A stretch of 64,000 nt of DNA from Alkalicoccus daliensis (lineage in GTDB: Bacteria > Bacillota > Bacilli > Bacillales > Salisediminibacteriaceae). The stretch's first letter is position 1; the number at the start of each line of letters is the position of its first letter. The stretch is taken from the NCBI RefSeq assembly GCF_900103955.1, contig NZ_FNIL01000007.1, positions 101,651 through 165,650 of the forward strand, written 5' to 3'. The notes below the pieces were generated by a model that was not told the origin of the DNA, did not search any database, and worked only from the letters and a program-made list of their open reading frames with translations. The position numbers and the translations under genes were made by a program. Shown here in pieces: positions 26,188-34,775 of the stretch.

Positions 26188-27804
26188 ATGTCTGATCAAC
26201 AATTATTACGGGGAACGATGGTACTGACAGCCGGGATATTTATTACGAAAATGCTTGGCTTAATATACATTTTTCCTTTTACAGCAATCGTAGGGCACCA
26301 GGGGCTTGCATTATATCAGTATGGATATACTCCTTATACTGTGCTGCTGAGCCTGGCGACACTCGGTGTCCCGCTTGCTGTATCTAAATTCGTTTCAAAA
26401 TATAATGCTCTTGGAGATTACCATACAGGGCAGAGGCTGTTAAAATCAGGTCTGATAATCATGACAATTACTGGTTTTATCGCTTTTCTCGTGCTGTTCT
26501 TTTCTGCAGAGATGATAGCAAACCGAGTGTTGGAACCGGATAGTCTTGAAGGAAACAGAGTAGAAGACGCAGTCTTTACGATACGCATGGTAAGCGTGGC
26601 GCTGCTGGTAGTTCCTGTTATGGCAATTATCCGTGGTTTCTTCCAGGGAAATCAGTCGATGGGCCCTACAGCAGTATCGCAGGTGATTGAGCAGGTCATC
26701 CGTATTGCATTTATTCTGGCGGTAACATATATGATTATGTATATATTTGATGGAGAACTGGGAACGGCAGTCGGCTTTGCGACATTTGGAGCTTTCGCAG
26801 GTGCCTTAGGCGGCCTGGCAGTACTGCTGTGGTATTGGAAAAAACGCCTGGCTGGAATTAAGGAGCAGGTGAGACTAAGTACAGTCGACCATAAAATTCC
26901 TCTTCCGGCGATGTATAAAGAATTGTTTCGGTATGCTCTGCCTCTATCTTTTGTAGGTCTTGCAATTCCTTTATATCAAACAGTTGATTTATGGACGTTC
27001 AACCCTTCGATGAGAGAAGCAGGCTACATAACTTCCGTAGCAGAAACGTACTATGCTTCCTTTACACAGTCGACGCACAAGCTGATATTGATTCCAGTTT
27101 CTATCGCTACTGCCATGTCACTAACCATTTTACCGACAATTACAGAAGCTTTTACCAACAAGGAAAATGATAAGCTGCAGCGTACGATCACGCAGACCTA
27201 TCAAATTATTTTATTTCTTACTATTCCAGCAGCAGCCGGGCTGATCGCAGTGGCAGGTCCTGTGTACGGGACACTGTTCGGCCTGGAGGAAATCGAAATA
27301 GGAAGAGAAATATTACGCACCTATGCACCAGTTGCTGTCTTGTTTTCAATATTTGCCGTAACCGCATCTCTTCTGCAGGGAATCGATAAGCAGAAATATG
27401 CTGTTCTGGCACTGATTGCAGGAGTCACGTTTAAAGTAGTAACAAATTCTGTATTTATTCAATGGTTTGGTCCGCAGGGAGGAGTATTCGCTACTACTGG
27501 AGGATATATTCTTTCTGTAGCTGTAAATGTATGGGCAATTGGCAGGTTTGCCGAGTTTGATTACCGGCTGATTCGCAAAAGGCTGATGCAGGTACTTGTG
27601 TTTACAGCGATTATGGCTGCAGTAGTGGTTTATGTGGCGTTTGGGCTGGAAAGAATGTTCCCGCTTGATTCTCGTATGAATGCAGCGATTGTACTTACAA
27701 CGTCAGTGGGAGCGGGAGTAATCGTTTATATGAATATCGCAATCAGATCTGGATTAGCAGGAAAAGTTCTGGGACATCGCTTTTCAATGCTGAAGAAAGA
27801 ATGA
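26188..27804 (+). CDS. murJ: MurJ/YtgP-type lipid II flippase (MATE/MOP family)
   Basis: This is a polytopic inner-membrane protein of 538 aa with about 14 helices, from the polysaccharide transporter/SpoVB branch of the MOP superfamily. LGLIYIFPFTAIVGHQGLAL near the start and VPVMAIIRGFFQGNQSMGPT in the middle match YtgP/SpoVB proteins. B. subtilis YtgP acts as a MurJ, flipping lipid II for peptidoglycan synthesis, and the location near ytfP and opuD is shared. A SpoVB-like sporulation role cannot be excluded. Ribosome binding site AGCAGGAG lies 8 nt before the ATG. The transcript ends at 27951. Confidence 0.88.
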   Translation: MSDQQLLRGTMVLTAGIFITKMLGLIYIFPFTAIVGHQGLALYQYGYTPYTVLLSLATLGVPLAVSKFVSKYNALGDYHTGQRLLKSGLIIMTITGFIAFLVLFFSAEMIANRVLEPDSLEGNRVEDAVFTIRMVSVALLVVPVMAIIRGFFQGNQSMGPTAVSQVIEQVIRIAFILAVTYMIMYIFDGELGTAVGFATFGAFAGALGGLAVLLWYWKKRLAGIKEQVRLSTVDHKIPLPAMYKELFRYALPLSFVGLAIPLYQTVDLWTFNPSMREAGYITSVAETYYASFTQSTHKLILIPVSIATAMSLTILPTITEAFTNKENDKLQRTITQTYQIILFLTIPAAAGLIAVAGPVYGTLFGLEEIEIGREILRTYAPVAVLFSIFAVTASLLQGIDKQKYAVLALIAGVTFKVVTNSVFIQWFGPQGGVFATTGGYILSVAVNVWAIGRFAEFDYRLIRKRLMQVLVFTAIMAAVVVYVAFGLERMFPLDSRMNAAIVLTTSVGAGVIVYMNIAIRSGLAGKVLGHRFSMLKKE

Positions 27805-27950
27805 TACACGCTGTGTAAAAATGTCCTGAAAGTTCCACATGGTTACTTTTTAGCAGGATACGCTGTATTACTTTACACGGAGCTGTTACGGATGCGAAAT
27901 TCCGTGTACTATCCAGAGCCACAGTCTTTAACAAAGCCCTGATAAATAAT

Positions 27951-27985
27951 AAAAAGCTGGTTCACAAATGTGAACCAGCTTTTTA
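27951..27985. terminator. Bidirectional terminator between murJ and the YodB-type gene
   Basis: AAAAAGCTGGTTCAC pairs with GTGAACCAGCTTTTT around AAAT, with U-runs on both strands, between two convergent genes. Confidence 0.95.
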
Positions 27986-28006
27986 AAAAAAATCACAGAC
28001 CGCAGG

Positions 28007-28348
28007 CTATTTAGTAACCGCTTCCTGCGGCGTGTCTCCTTCTACCCATGCTTCAGCCCACGCCTGAATTTCATCCAGAGCGGGTTCAAGCGCACGACCT
28101 TTATCAGAAAGCTGGTATTCAATACGCACCGGTGTCTCAGGATATACATTTCTTTCTACAACACCGATTTCTTCGAGTTGTTTCAATCGATCGACAAGCA
28201 TTTTATCACTCATATTAGGAATGTTTGTTGAAATATCCCGAAAACGAGCAGGGCCGTGAAGCAAAACACGGATAATTAATCCATTCCAACGCTTTCCAAG
28301 CAGTTGAAAAGCTGATTCGAATTTTGGGCACATAGCAAGTTCTTCCAT
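28007..28348 (-). CDS. yodB: HxlR-family thiol-redox repressor, YodB-like
   Basis: This 113-aa winged-helix regulator has a single N-terminal cysteine in LAMCPKFESAFQLLGKRWNG, matching the Cys6 region of B. subtilis YodB, which senses quinones and diamide. FRDISTNIPNMSDKMLVDRL is the recognition helix, and PVRIEYQLSDKGRAL the wing. YodB represses quinone and azo reductases; here the divergent gene is a WrbA-type quinone oxidoreductase, an obvious target. AGGTG before the ATG at 28348 fixes the start. YodB has additional C-terminal cysteines; none is present here, so a one-Cys mechanism (S-alkylation or mixed disulphide) is inferred. Confidence 0.88.
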   Translation of the reverse strand: MEELAMCPKFESAFQLLGKRWNGLIIRVLLHGPARFRDISTNIPNMSDKMLVDRLKQLEEIGVVERNVYPETPVRIEYQLSDKGRALEPALDEIQAWAEAWVEGDTPQEAVTK

Positions 28349-28554
28349 GGTGGTCACCTCATTTCTAAAGATTAAACAAATTATATTTGTCCTGTATATC
28401 AGATATATTTCTGAATAGATATCTGCCGCTGTGCAGCTGAAACTTGTTCATAACAAGATATAAAGCATTCATAAAAAATAAATGAAAAAGTGCCGGCTGC
28501 AGTATAAATCAACAGGAAATATTGGAGAAATACAACAAAAACAGCCTGCAGAAC

Positions 28555-28582
28555 TTAGTCAATTACCTATTACTATTATAAC
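28555..28582 (+). promoter_or_regulatory. Possible promoter of the WrbA-type gene
   Basis: TTAGTC (28555-28560) and TATAAC (28577-28582) are 16 nt apart. They lie inside a weak 65-codon frame (28482-28679) that has no ribosome binding site and is therefore not called. The rest of the 389-bp divergent region shows no clear YodB palindrome to my eye. Confidence 0.35.
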
Positions 28583-28737
28583 ACAAATACCCGATTCAAA
28601 AGAATATAACCTTATTAATGAACTTTTTTTAAGTAAGATACAAAAAATAAATTACAAAGTTTTTATGTTTAGATTTTGAAATAAAAGGAATACTAGTCAT
28701 GGAGCACATAATTAATTTTAAAGGAGCGGATTATTAC

Positions 28738-29358
28738 ATGACAAAAATTCTTATCCCTTATTACAGTTCTTATGGACACATTTATACGATGGTAAAAGCT
28801 GCAGCTGAGGGAGCTGAATCAGTGGAAGGCGTTGAAGTGAAAATTGTTCGTGTTGAAGAGTTTGATGCAGTAAAACAGGCAATGTCTTCTCAGGATGCTT
28901 ATGTTCAGGCACAGGAAGCACAAAAAGACGTACCTGTGGCAACACACGATGACCTTCGCTGGGCAGATGGATTTGTCTGGGGTATTCCGACACGCTATGG
29001 TTCGATGCCTGCACAGCTGAAGCAGTATATTGATTCTGCAGGCGGGCTCTGGATGAATGGAGAACTGGAAGGGAAAGCAACTGGAATTGTAACGAGTACC
29101 GGTTCTATTCACGGGGGACAGGAAACAACGGCAATTACTTCCCTTATTCCTATGCTTCATTTTGGAATGATCTATGTTGGACTGCCTTATGGAGAGAACA
29201 CAGAACAGATGACAGCAGACGGCATTGGTGGTTCTCCTTATTCTGCTTCGACAGTCGCAGGCCCGGATGGAAGCAAACAGCCGGATGAACGTGATCTTAT
29301 CATGGCGCGCAGCCTCGGTAAGAGAGTGGCAACAGTATCTAAAAAATTAAAAGCGTAA
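28738..29358 (+). CDS. wrbA: NAD(P)H:quinone oxidoreductase, WrbA type
   Basis: This is a flavodoxin-like FMN enzyme that reduces quinones by two electrons and so avoids semiquinone radicals. KILIPYYSSYGHIYTMVKAA is the FMN phosphate loop, WGIPTRYGSMPAQLKQYID the second FMN contact, and STGSIHGGQETTAITSLIPM the third, as in WrbA. Length is 206 aa from the ATG at 28738, which follows AAAGGAG; the frame opens at 28699 without one. It is divergent from a YodB-like repressor, so induction by quinones or electrophiles is likely. Confidence 0.93.
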   Translation: MTKILIPYYSSYGHIYTMVKAAAEGAESVEGVEVKIVRVEEFDAVKQAMSSQDAYVQAQEAQKDVPVATHDDLRWADGFVWGIPTRYGSMPAQLKQYIDSAGGLWMNGELEGKATGIVTSTGSIHGGQETTAITSLIPMLHFGMIYVGLPYGENTEQMTADGIGGSPYSASTVAGPDGSKQPDERDLIMARSLGKRVATVSKKLKA

Positions 29359-29381
29359 CAAAACTATTAATTTATCGTCTA

Positions 29382-29417
29382 AAGAGAAGTACTCCGTCTG
29401 GAGACTTCTCTTTTTTT
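29382..29417 (+). terminator. Intrinsic terminator after wrbA
   Basis: AGAGAAGTACTCC pairs with GGAGACTTCTCT (one mismatch) around GTCT, followed by TTTTTTT. Confidence 0.9.
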
Positions 29418-29521
29418 GTGGGATCGTGTCTTTCACCTCCAAAGTCTCTTTATGAGGAGGAAGCCATCTGATATAATATAAAGATTAGCATGAGCAAAGC
29501 TCATCTAGGAGGTGGGCATCT

Positions 29522-30706
29522 TTGGAAGACAATAAAAGAAAGCTTTACATAGACTGGTACTTAATTATAGGAATTATCCTGATGACTTCTTTTGGACTTC
29601 TGATGGTTTACAGTGCAAGTTTCGTACAGGGCTATCAGACATATAATGAAGCGACATTTTTCTTTGACCGTCATTTATTATGGATATTTATCGGCATGAG
29701 TGCCTTTATATTTTTTATGTTTTTTCCATATAGACATTTTAAAAGGTTTATACCATTGATTCTGCTGTTCTGCTTTACTGCTCTGATATTAGTAATGATA
29801 CCTGGAATTAATCATACAGTGAATGGAGCAACCCGCTGGATAGCGATAGGGGGATTTACAATACAGCCTTCTGAATTCGTTAAGCTCGGGATGATTATTT
29901 ATGTAGCATATATTTATTCCCGTAAGCAGGCGTATATCCATAATTTCAAAAGTGGCCTTTTCCCGCCGCTGATTATTGTGGGCATTATATTTCTTTTAAT
30001 AATGACGCAGCCTGACCTTGGAACTGGTACTGCAATTGTTCTGGTGGCAGGATTTATTGCTTATTTTTCAGGAGCGCGCTACTGGCATTTATTGTCGTTA
30101 AGTGTTTTTGCAGGAGCAGGCTTGTATTACTACGCTAATTCTGAAGAGTACAGAATGAACAGGATCACGGGGTTCTGGAATGCTTTTGAACTGGAGCAGA
30201 CAGAAGGGTTTCAACTCGTGCAGTCGTATATTGCCATTGCACATGGTGGTATCACTGGAGCAGGATTTGGACAGAGTGTACAGAAATTGTTTTATCTTCC
30301 GGAAGCACATACAGACTTTATTCTTGCAATTGTAAGTGAAGAATTGGGACTCCTGGGAATTTTATTCGTGTTAGGATGTATGGGATTTATCATCTGCAGA
30401 GGTTTTATTATTGGAGCCCGGTGCAAGGATACCTTTGGAAGTCTGCTTGCTTTTGGAATAGTAACACAGCTTTCCATTCAAATTATATTTAATGGAGGAG
30501 CAGTCAGCGGATTTCTGCCTATTACAGGAATTCCATTTCCGTTTTTGAGTTACGGAGGCTCTTCTTTACTAATCACACTTGCCTCGCTAGGCATATTAGC
30601 AAATATATCCAGAAAAACTGAGCGTGATCGTCAGGCGCACAGATCTGATCAAAAGGAAGCGCATGCGCCCGATGAAAGTAAAATACCTTTGTCGCGGCAT
30701 GTGTAA
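29522..30706 (+). CDS. SEDS-family peptidoglycan glycosyltransferase, FtsW-like
   Basis: The product is a ten-helix membrane enzyme that polymerises lipid II together with a class B penicillin-binding protein. SEDS landmarks are IQPSEFVKLGMII, TQPDLGTGTAIV, PEAHTDFILAIVSEELG and FPFLSYGGSS. The C-terminus carries a polar tail of about 40 residues (RDRQAHRSDQKEAHAPDES), as in FtsW proteins. The start is TTG at 29522 with AGGAGGTGGG upstream; TATAAT at 29472 is the likely -10. It is followed after 12 nt by a second SEDS gene. It could be FtsW, SpoVE or a paralogue, since no mur/fts genes are adjacent to decide. Confidence 0.88.
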   Translation: MEDNKRKLYIDWYLIIGIILMTSFGLLMVYSASFVQGYQTYNEATFFFDRHLLWIFIGMSAFIFFMFFPYRHFKRFIPLILLFCFTALILVMIPGINHTVNGATRWIAIGGFTIQPSEFVKLGMIIYVAYIYSRKQAYIHNFKSGLFPPLIIVGIIFLLIMTQPDLGTGTAIVLVAGFIAYFSGARYWHLLSLSVFAGAGLYYYANSEEYRMNRITGFWNAFELEQTEGFQLVQSYIAIAHGGITGAGFGQSVQKLFYLPEAHTDFILAIVSEELGLLGILFVLGCMGFIICRGFIIGARCKDTFGSLLAFGIVTQLSIQIIFNGGAVSGFLPITGIPFPFLSYGGSSLLITLASLGILANISRKTERDRQAHRSDQKEAHAPDESKIPLSRHV

Positions 30707-30718
30707 GTAGGTGAAAAG

Positions 30719-31894
30719 ATGCAAGAAAGAAAAAGTCCATTTCAACAATTAGATTTTACTTTGCTGTTCTTTTTATTTGTTTTGATGTGTATCAGCCTTG
30801 TTGCTATTTACAGTGCTGCCACCTCTGAACAATATAATGTACCAGCAAGTTATTTTGTGCAGCGGCAGATTTTATGGTTTGCTGTAGGAACTGTTTTACT
30901 GATATCAGCAATGGTAATTGACTATGAAGCCTTTAAAAAGCTTTCTATTCCTTTATATGCAGTAAGTATGATGCTCCTGATTGCCACACATTTATTTGGT
31001 ATAGAAGTAAACGGAGCGCAGCGCTGGATTGGCGTACCTGGTTTATTCACATTTCAGCCTTCAGAGTTCGTAAAGATTTTTATCATTATTTCAATGGCGC
31101 ATTTACTTTTTGTAATCACTCGTCATCCCCGCCCCAAAACGTTTACATCGGATGTTATTGTGGTGGGGAAAATACTAGGTGTAGGGATGCCGCCTTTTGC
31201 TTTTATTTTAATTCAGCCTGATTTAGGTACCGCTCTGGTTATTCTTTCAATAATATTTATAATGATTCTTATGGCTGGAGTAACTTTTCGGATGATAGGG
31301 CTGCTTATCACAATAGGGTTGACAGGTATTGCTTCCCTTGTATGGCTTCATAACAACGCTTTTGCAATTTTTACCCAGATTATCAGGCCTCACCAGCTGA
31401 GTCGTATATACGCCTGGCTTGATCCTTCCGCGAACGTAGGGGCAGAAGGTTATCAGCTTTACCATGCAATCCAGGGAATCGGTGCAGGACAGCTTTATGG
31501 AAGCGGCTTTGGTCAAGGGGTGAAATCACAAAGCGGTGTTATTCCTGAACTCCATACAGACTTTATATTTACAGTAATTGCAGAAGAATTTGGTTTTATC
31601 GGTGCTACAATTTTAATGGTTGTGTATTTTCTTCTTCTTTACCGAATGGTGTTAATTGCTTTTACCTGTAATAACACTTTTGGAACCTATATTGTAGCGG
31701 GTGTAGTTGGCCTTCTTGTATTTCAGGTGTTTCAAAATGTTGGAATGACCATTGGGGTAGTGCCGATTACAGGGTTAGCTCTTCCATTTATCAGCTATGG
31801 AGGAAGTGCCTTAGTAACAAATATGCTGGCAATCGGGCTCGTATTGAACGTGAATATACGAACGAAACATTATATGTTTGGAGAAGAAGAATAA
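30719..31894 (+). CDS. SEDS-family glycosyltransferase, RodA-like
   Basis: This is a second SEDS polymerase of 391 aa. TFQPSEFVKIFIIISM, LIQPDLGTALVILS, PELHTDFIFTVIAEEFG and LPFISYGGSALVTNM are all present. VNGAQRWIGVPG and GVKSQSGVIPELHTDF favour the RodA branch (elongation) over FtsW. The ATG follows TAGGTGAAAAG. It is co-transcribed with the FtsW-like gene and closed by a strong terminator. No cognate class B PBP or MreBCD gene is nearby. The two copies differ substantially, so this is an old duplication and not a recent tandem repeat. Confidence 0.87.
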   Translation: MQERKSPFQQLDFTLLFFLFVLMCISLVAIYSAATSEQYNVPASYFVQRQILWFAVGTVLLISAMVIDYEAFKKLSIPLYAVSMMLLIATHLFGIEVNGAQRWIGVPGLFTFQPSEFVKIFIIISMAHLLFVITRHPRPKTFTSDVIVVGKILGVGMPPFAFILIQPDLGTALVILSIIFIMILMAGVTFRMIGLLITIGLTGIASLVWLHNNAFAIFTQIIRPHQLSRIYAWLDPSANVGAEGYQLYHAIQGIGAGQLYGSGFGQGVKSQSGVIPELHTDFIFTVIAEEFGFIGATILMVVYFLLLYRMVLIAFTCNNTFGTYIVAGVVGLLVFQVFQNVGMTIGVVPITGLALPFISYGGSALVTNMLAIGLVLNVNIRTKHYMFGEEE

Positions 31895-31906
31895 ATTTCC
31901 TGAAAA

Positions 31907-31938
31907 ACCCGGAGGCATACGTACTCCGGGCTTTTTTT
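31907..31938 (+). terminator. Intrinsic terminator after the SEDS pair
   Basis: ACCCGGAG pairs with CTCCGGG around a GCATACGTA loop, followed by seven T residues. Confidence 0.9.
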
Positions 31939-32018
31939 GAGTTGTAATTCGACAGCACTTGCATTAATAAATCTGCTGGTTCAGAATAATAGTGAGGAAC
32001 AAACGAGGAGGAACGACG

Positions 32019-32723
32019 ATGAGAGCTGATAAATTATTGTCGCATTTAGGACATGGGTCGCGGCGGGAAGTAAAACGTTTTTTAAGGCAGGGCGCTTTAG
32101 TTGTGAATGGAGAAACAGTGAAAGATCCTAAAACACATGTAGATACAGAAAATCAGGAGATAGAACTCTTTGGGGAGAAAGTGACTTATAGAGAATATAT
32201 ATACCTATTGATGAATAAACCTTCGGGAGTAATTTCTGCTACCGAAGATGCTGAAGAAGATACGATAATAGATATTTTGGAACCGGAAGATGTAATTTTC
32301 GCTCCATTTCCAGTTGGCAGGCTTGATAAAGATACTACGGGACTTCTCCTGTTAACAAATGATGGAAAGCTGGCACATCAGTTAACATCTCCGAAACGGA
32401 AAGTAGATAAGGAATACCGGGTAACGCTGAGTGAGCCGATTACAGAAGAGGCGTTGAGGAAACTAAGAGAAGGTGTATTATTGGAAGATGGTTATAAAAC
32501 AAAGCCTGCAAAAGCTGTAAGCACCGAATCAAATAACATTATTTTTCTAACTATTCAGGAAGGGAAATATCATCAGGTGAAACGAATGATGGCAGCATGC
32601 GGAAACCATGTGGAAGAGCTGGAACGGGTGCGGATGGGGACATTATATCTTGACGATGATCTTTCTCCGGGAGAATACAGGGAACTGACAGAAAAAGAAG
32701 TGCAGCGGTTAAGCGAAAATTAA
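32019..32723 (+). CDS. rsuA: 16S rRNA pseudouridine synthase, RsuA/YtzG family
   Basis: The enzyme isomerises a uridine in 16S rRNA (U516 in E. coli). An N-terminal S4 domain (RADKLLSHLGHGSRREVKRF) is followed by the catalytic domain with the active aspartate in PVGRLDKDTTGLLLLTNDG and the YLLMNKPSGVISAT block; YHQVKRMMAACGN is the C-terminal RNA contact. Length is 234 aa from the ATG at 32019, which follows ACGAGGAGG; the longer frame from 31992 encodes that ribosome binding site. It sits convergent to a small DeoR-type gene. Confidence 0.93.
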   Translation: MRADKLLSHLGHGSRREVKRFLRQGALVVNGETVKDPKTHVDTENQEIELFGEKVTYREYIYLLMNKPSGVISATEDAEEDTIIDILEPEDVIFAPFPVGRLDKDTTGLLLLTNDGKLAHQLTSPKRKVDKEYRVTLSEPITEEALRKLREGVLLEDGYKTKPAKAVSTESNNIIFLTIQEGKYHQVKRMMAACGNHVEELERVRMGTLYLDDDLSPGEYRELTEKEVQRLSEN

Positions 32724-32777
32724 AAAAGATGGGTGAAACTGCTGGAATTTCCAATAGCAGTACACCCATCTTTTTTT
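32722..32777. terminator. Bidirectional terminator between rsuA and the DeoR-type gene
   Basis: AAAGATGGGTG pairs with CACCCATCTTT, with an inner ACTGCTGG / CCAATAGCAGT stem, and U-runs on both strands. It overlaps both stops. Confidence 0.93.
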
Positions 32778-32994
32778 ACGATACTTTTACTTTTTTACCG
32801 GTAGTTGTCCAAACGCCCCGTTCCTGGCTGGTAACAAGTCCGTTGTAATCGAGAACATTCAGGTCACGCTGAATTGTTCGTTCAGTAATGCCAAACTCTT
32901 CAACGAGATCTTGAGTAGTGACGCTTCCTTTCTGATCAATATAGAGGTACACAGATTTAATACGAGTTAACATACGGTCAGTTGACGGCTTCAA
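32776..32994 (-). CDS. ytzE: Small DeoR-type helix-turn-helix protein (YtzE-like)
   Basis: This 72-aa protein consists only of a DeoR-type winged helix. RIKSVYLYIDQKGSVTTQDL and VEEFGITERTIQRDLNVLDY give the HTH, and GVWTTTGKKVKVS the end; no sugar-phosphate sensor domain is present. It matches YtzE of Bacillus, whose target is unknown. The TTG at 32994 is 8 nt after GAAGGAG; the GTG at 33003 overlaps that site. It may act as a bare DNA-binding repressor or need another partner for signal sensing. Confidence 0.82.
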   Translation of the reverse strand: MKPSTDRMLTRIKSVYLYIDQKGSVTTQDLVEEFGITERTIQRDLNVLDYNGLVTSQERGVWTTTGKKVKVS

Positions 32995-33008
32995 AAAAAC
33001 CACTCCTT

Positions 33009-33346
33009 CAAGTTTGTCACCCAGAAAAACCGAGGCACATCATGTGCAGAAAGGGCGTAACGATAATGACTAAGCTATAGACGGATATTGATCGTTGTGC
33101 CGAATGCAGAATGTTAAAATGATAATAATGGCTTTTTCATCTGCTTTCCTTCCTGAATTCCAGCAATGAAATAACTAATTAATCAGCGCTGGGAAGGCTG
33201 GGCACTTCTAATCATACTCAAGTGCAAAATGTCCTCCTTCTTTATTTAACATTTTACCTCATTCAACAGCTTTTCGTAAAGCAATAAATATGTAAATTTC
33301 GTAAAAACTACGTAAATAATGTATCAAACGTTCGGATTTTGACTCA
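33009..33346. other. Intergenic region between divergent genes, no gene seen
   Basis: It holds a perfect short palindrome GCACAT-C-ATGTGC near 33037 and is otherwise AT-rich. No open frame with a ribosome binding site is visible. The palindrome could be a regulator site for the DeoR-type gene, but there is no supporting copy. Confidence 0.4.
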
Positions 33347-33374
33347 TTGCACTTTTAAAAATGGAGCGTATACT
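33347..33374 (+). promoter_or_regulatory. Promoter of the MFS gene at 33393
   Basis: TTGCAC (33347-33352) and TATACT (33369-33374) are 16 nt apart, giving a very short leader. Confidence 0.5.
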
Positions 33375-33392
33375 TAACGGTGTAAAGAAAAA

Positions 33393-34571
33393 ATGAAGAA
33401 AGCCAGGGATATTTATATGAAGCAACGTTCGTTTTTTAGTATGAAAGGATATTTTTTCTTATTGTATTTTGGACTAGGAGGGTTATTTCCACTTCTTACT
33501 GTTTACCTGCAAAGTGATGTCGGATTATCAGGAGCGCAGATTGGTGTCATCACCTCTATTGGTCCGGTAATTATGATAATGGTGCAGCCGCTGTGGGGAA
33601 TGCTGAGCGACTACACGAGAAAACCTAAAATTATTTTAGTAATTGCTTCCATCGGAGCAGGGTGCAGCGGGTTTACATATCTTTTTGCGGCAGAGCATTT
33701 CACTTTTGTAATAATTGCTTCTTTAGTAGCCGTGTTCCAAAGTGCAATGATTCCCTTGTCTGATAGTATTGCTATGAATTATGTGAAACGCAATGGAGGA
33801 GACTATGGAAAAATCCGTATGTGGGGAGCGGTAGGCTTTGCGGTGGCAGTATGGATTATGGGGAATCTTTCAGATTTATTAGGGTTGGAAGTTATTTTTT
33901 ACGGCTTCGCCATCGTATTATTGATGAGTTCTTTTTTTGCGGCAAACATGCCGAATGAGCCGGCTGCACCGAGGGTTGACGTGAAAGAAGGTATGAGGCA
34001 GCTTGTAAAAGTGGATGGGTTCATTTTGTTTTTAATCATTACTTTTCTTGTCTACGGTCCAATTATGGCGAATAACTTTTACTTTGGCGTACTTATTCAA
34101 TCTGTCGGCGGTACGCTGGCTGGAGTAGGGTTTGCATTTCTCCTTGCAGCCGGAAGTGAGGTGCCTTTCATGAGGTGGGCAGGTGCCTGGATTCAAAAAA
34201 GAGGGATTCTGATCATTTTGTTCAGTGCATCATTTGTTTCAGGGGCACGCTGGATATTTTATGCAACAGGTCCGGACCCTTCCTGGATATATATTACAAC
34301 AGTAATGCAGGGTTTCAGTATTGGTTTATTTGTGCCGGCAGCATTGCAGTATGTTACTGATATTGCTCCGAAAGATGTCAAGGCTACGGCAGTATCGATA
34401 TATGCAGCAGTAGGGAATGGAATCGGGGCATTTTTCTTCAGCATGACAGCTGGCTTGTTAATTGATTTTCATTCCATCCTCGCAGTGTATTTATTCTACG
34501 GTATTATGACGCTTACCGGTACTGTATTGCTGTTCATACTCGCCAGGAAACAGCCGCATATCGTAAAATAA
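33393..34571 (+). CDS. MFS transporter, MFS_1-like/LacY-related permease
   Basis: This is a 12-helix permease of 392 aa. FGLGGLFPLLTVYLQSDVGL and WGMLSDYTRKPKIIL (motif-A-like) in the first half, and FVPAALQYVTDIAPKDVKAT in the second, place it in the MFS group related to nucleoside and sugar permeases. Two starts are possible: ATG at 33393 or, with a weak CAGGGAT, ATG at 33417. I report the longer one. It stands alone, and its substrate is unknown. Confidence 0.82.
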   Translation: MKKARDIYMKQRSFFSMKGYFFLLYFGLGGLFPLLTVYLQSDVGLSGAQIGVITSIGPVIMIMVQPLWGMLSDYTRKPKIILVIASIGAGCSGFTYLFAAEHFTFVIIASLVAVFQSAMIPLSDSIAMNYVKRNGGDYGKIRMWGAVGFAVAVWIMGNLSDLLGLEVIFYGFAIVLLMSSFFAANMPNEPAAPRVDVKEGMRQLVKVDGFILFLIITFLVYGPIMANNFYFGVLIQSVGGTLAGVGFAFLLAAGSEVPFMRWAGAWIQKRGILIILFSASFVSGARWIFYATGPDPSWIYITTVMQGFSIGLFVPAALQYVTDIAPKDVKATAVSIYAAVGNGIGAFFFSMTAGLLIDFHSILAVYLFYGIMTLTGTVLLFILARKQPHIVK

Positions 34572-34775
34572 GGCCGCTCCCGGTAATAGGAACAGCCTGG
34601 TTAAATATTAAGCGCCTTGAAAATAAAAGTTTTGCTAAAAAGAAGTAATCATACTGCTTCACTTTTTGAGAGTCTTACCTTTCCTGTATCCGCACCAAAC
34701 TTTAGCAGAGCTGAATATTAATGGTTTATATAATCACTGAATATATAAACTGATAAAAAGAAGCTTTAAAATGAT

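Noticed and set aside
28482..28679. 65-codon open frame between the YodB-like and WrbA-like genes
   Set aside because: No ribosome binding site; it contains a plausible promoter for the downstream gene.
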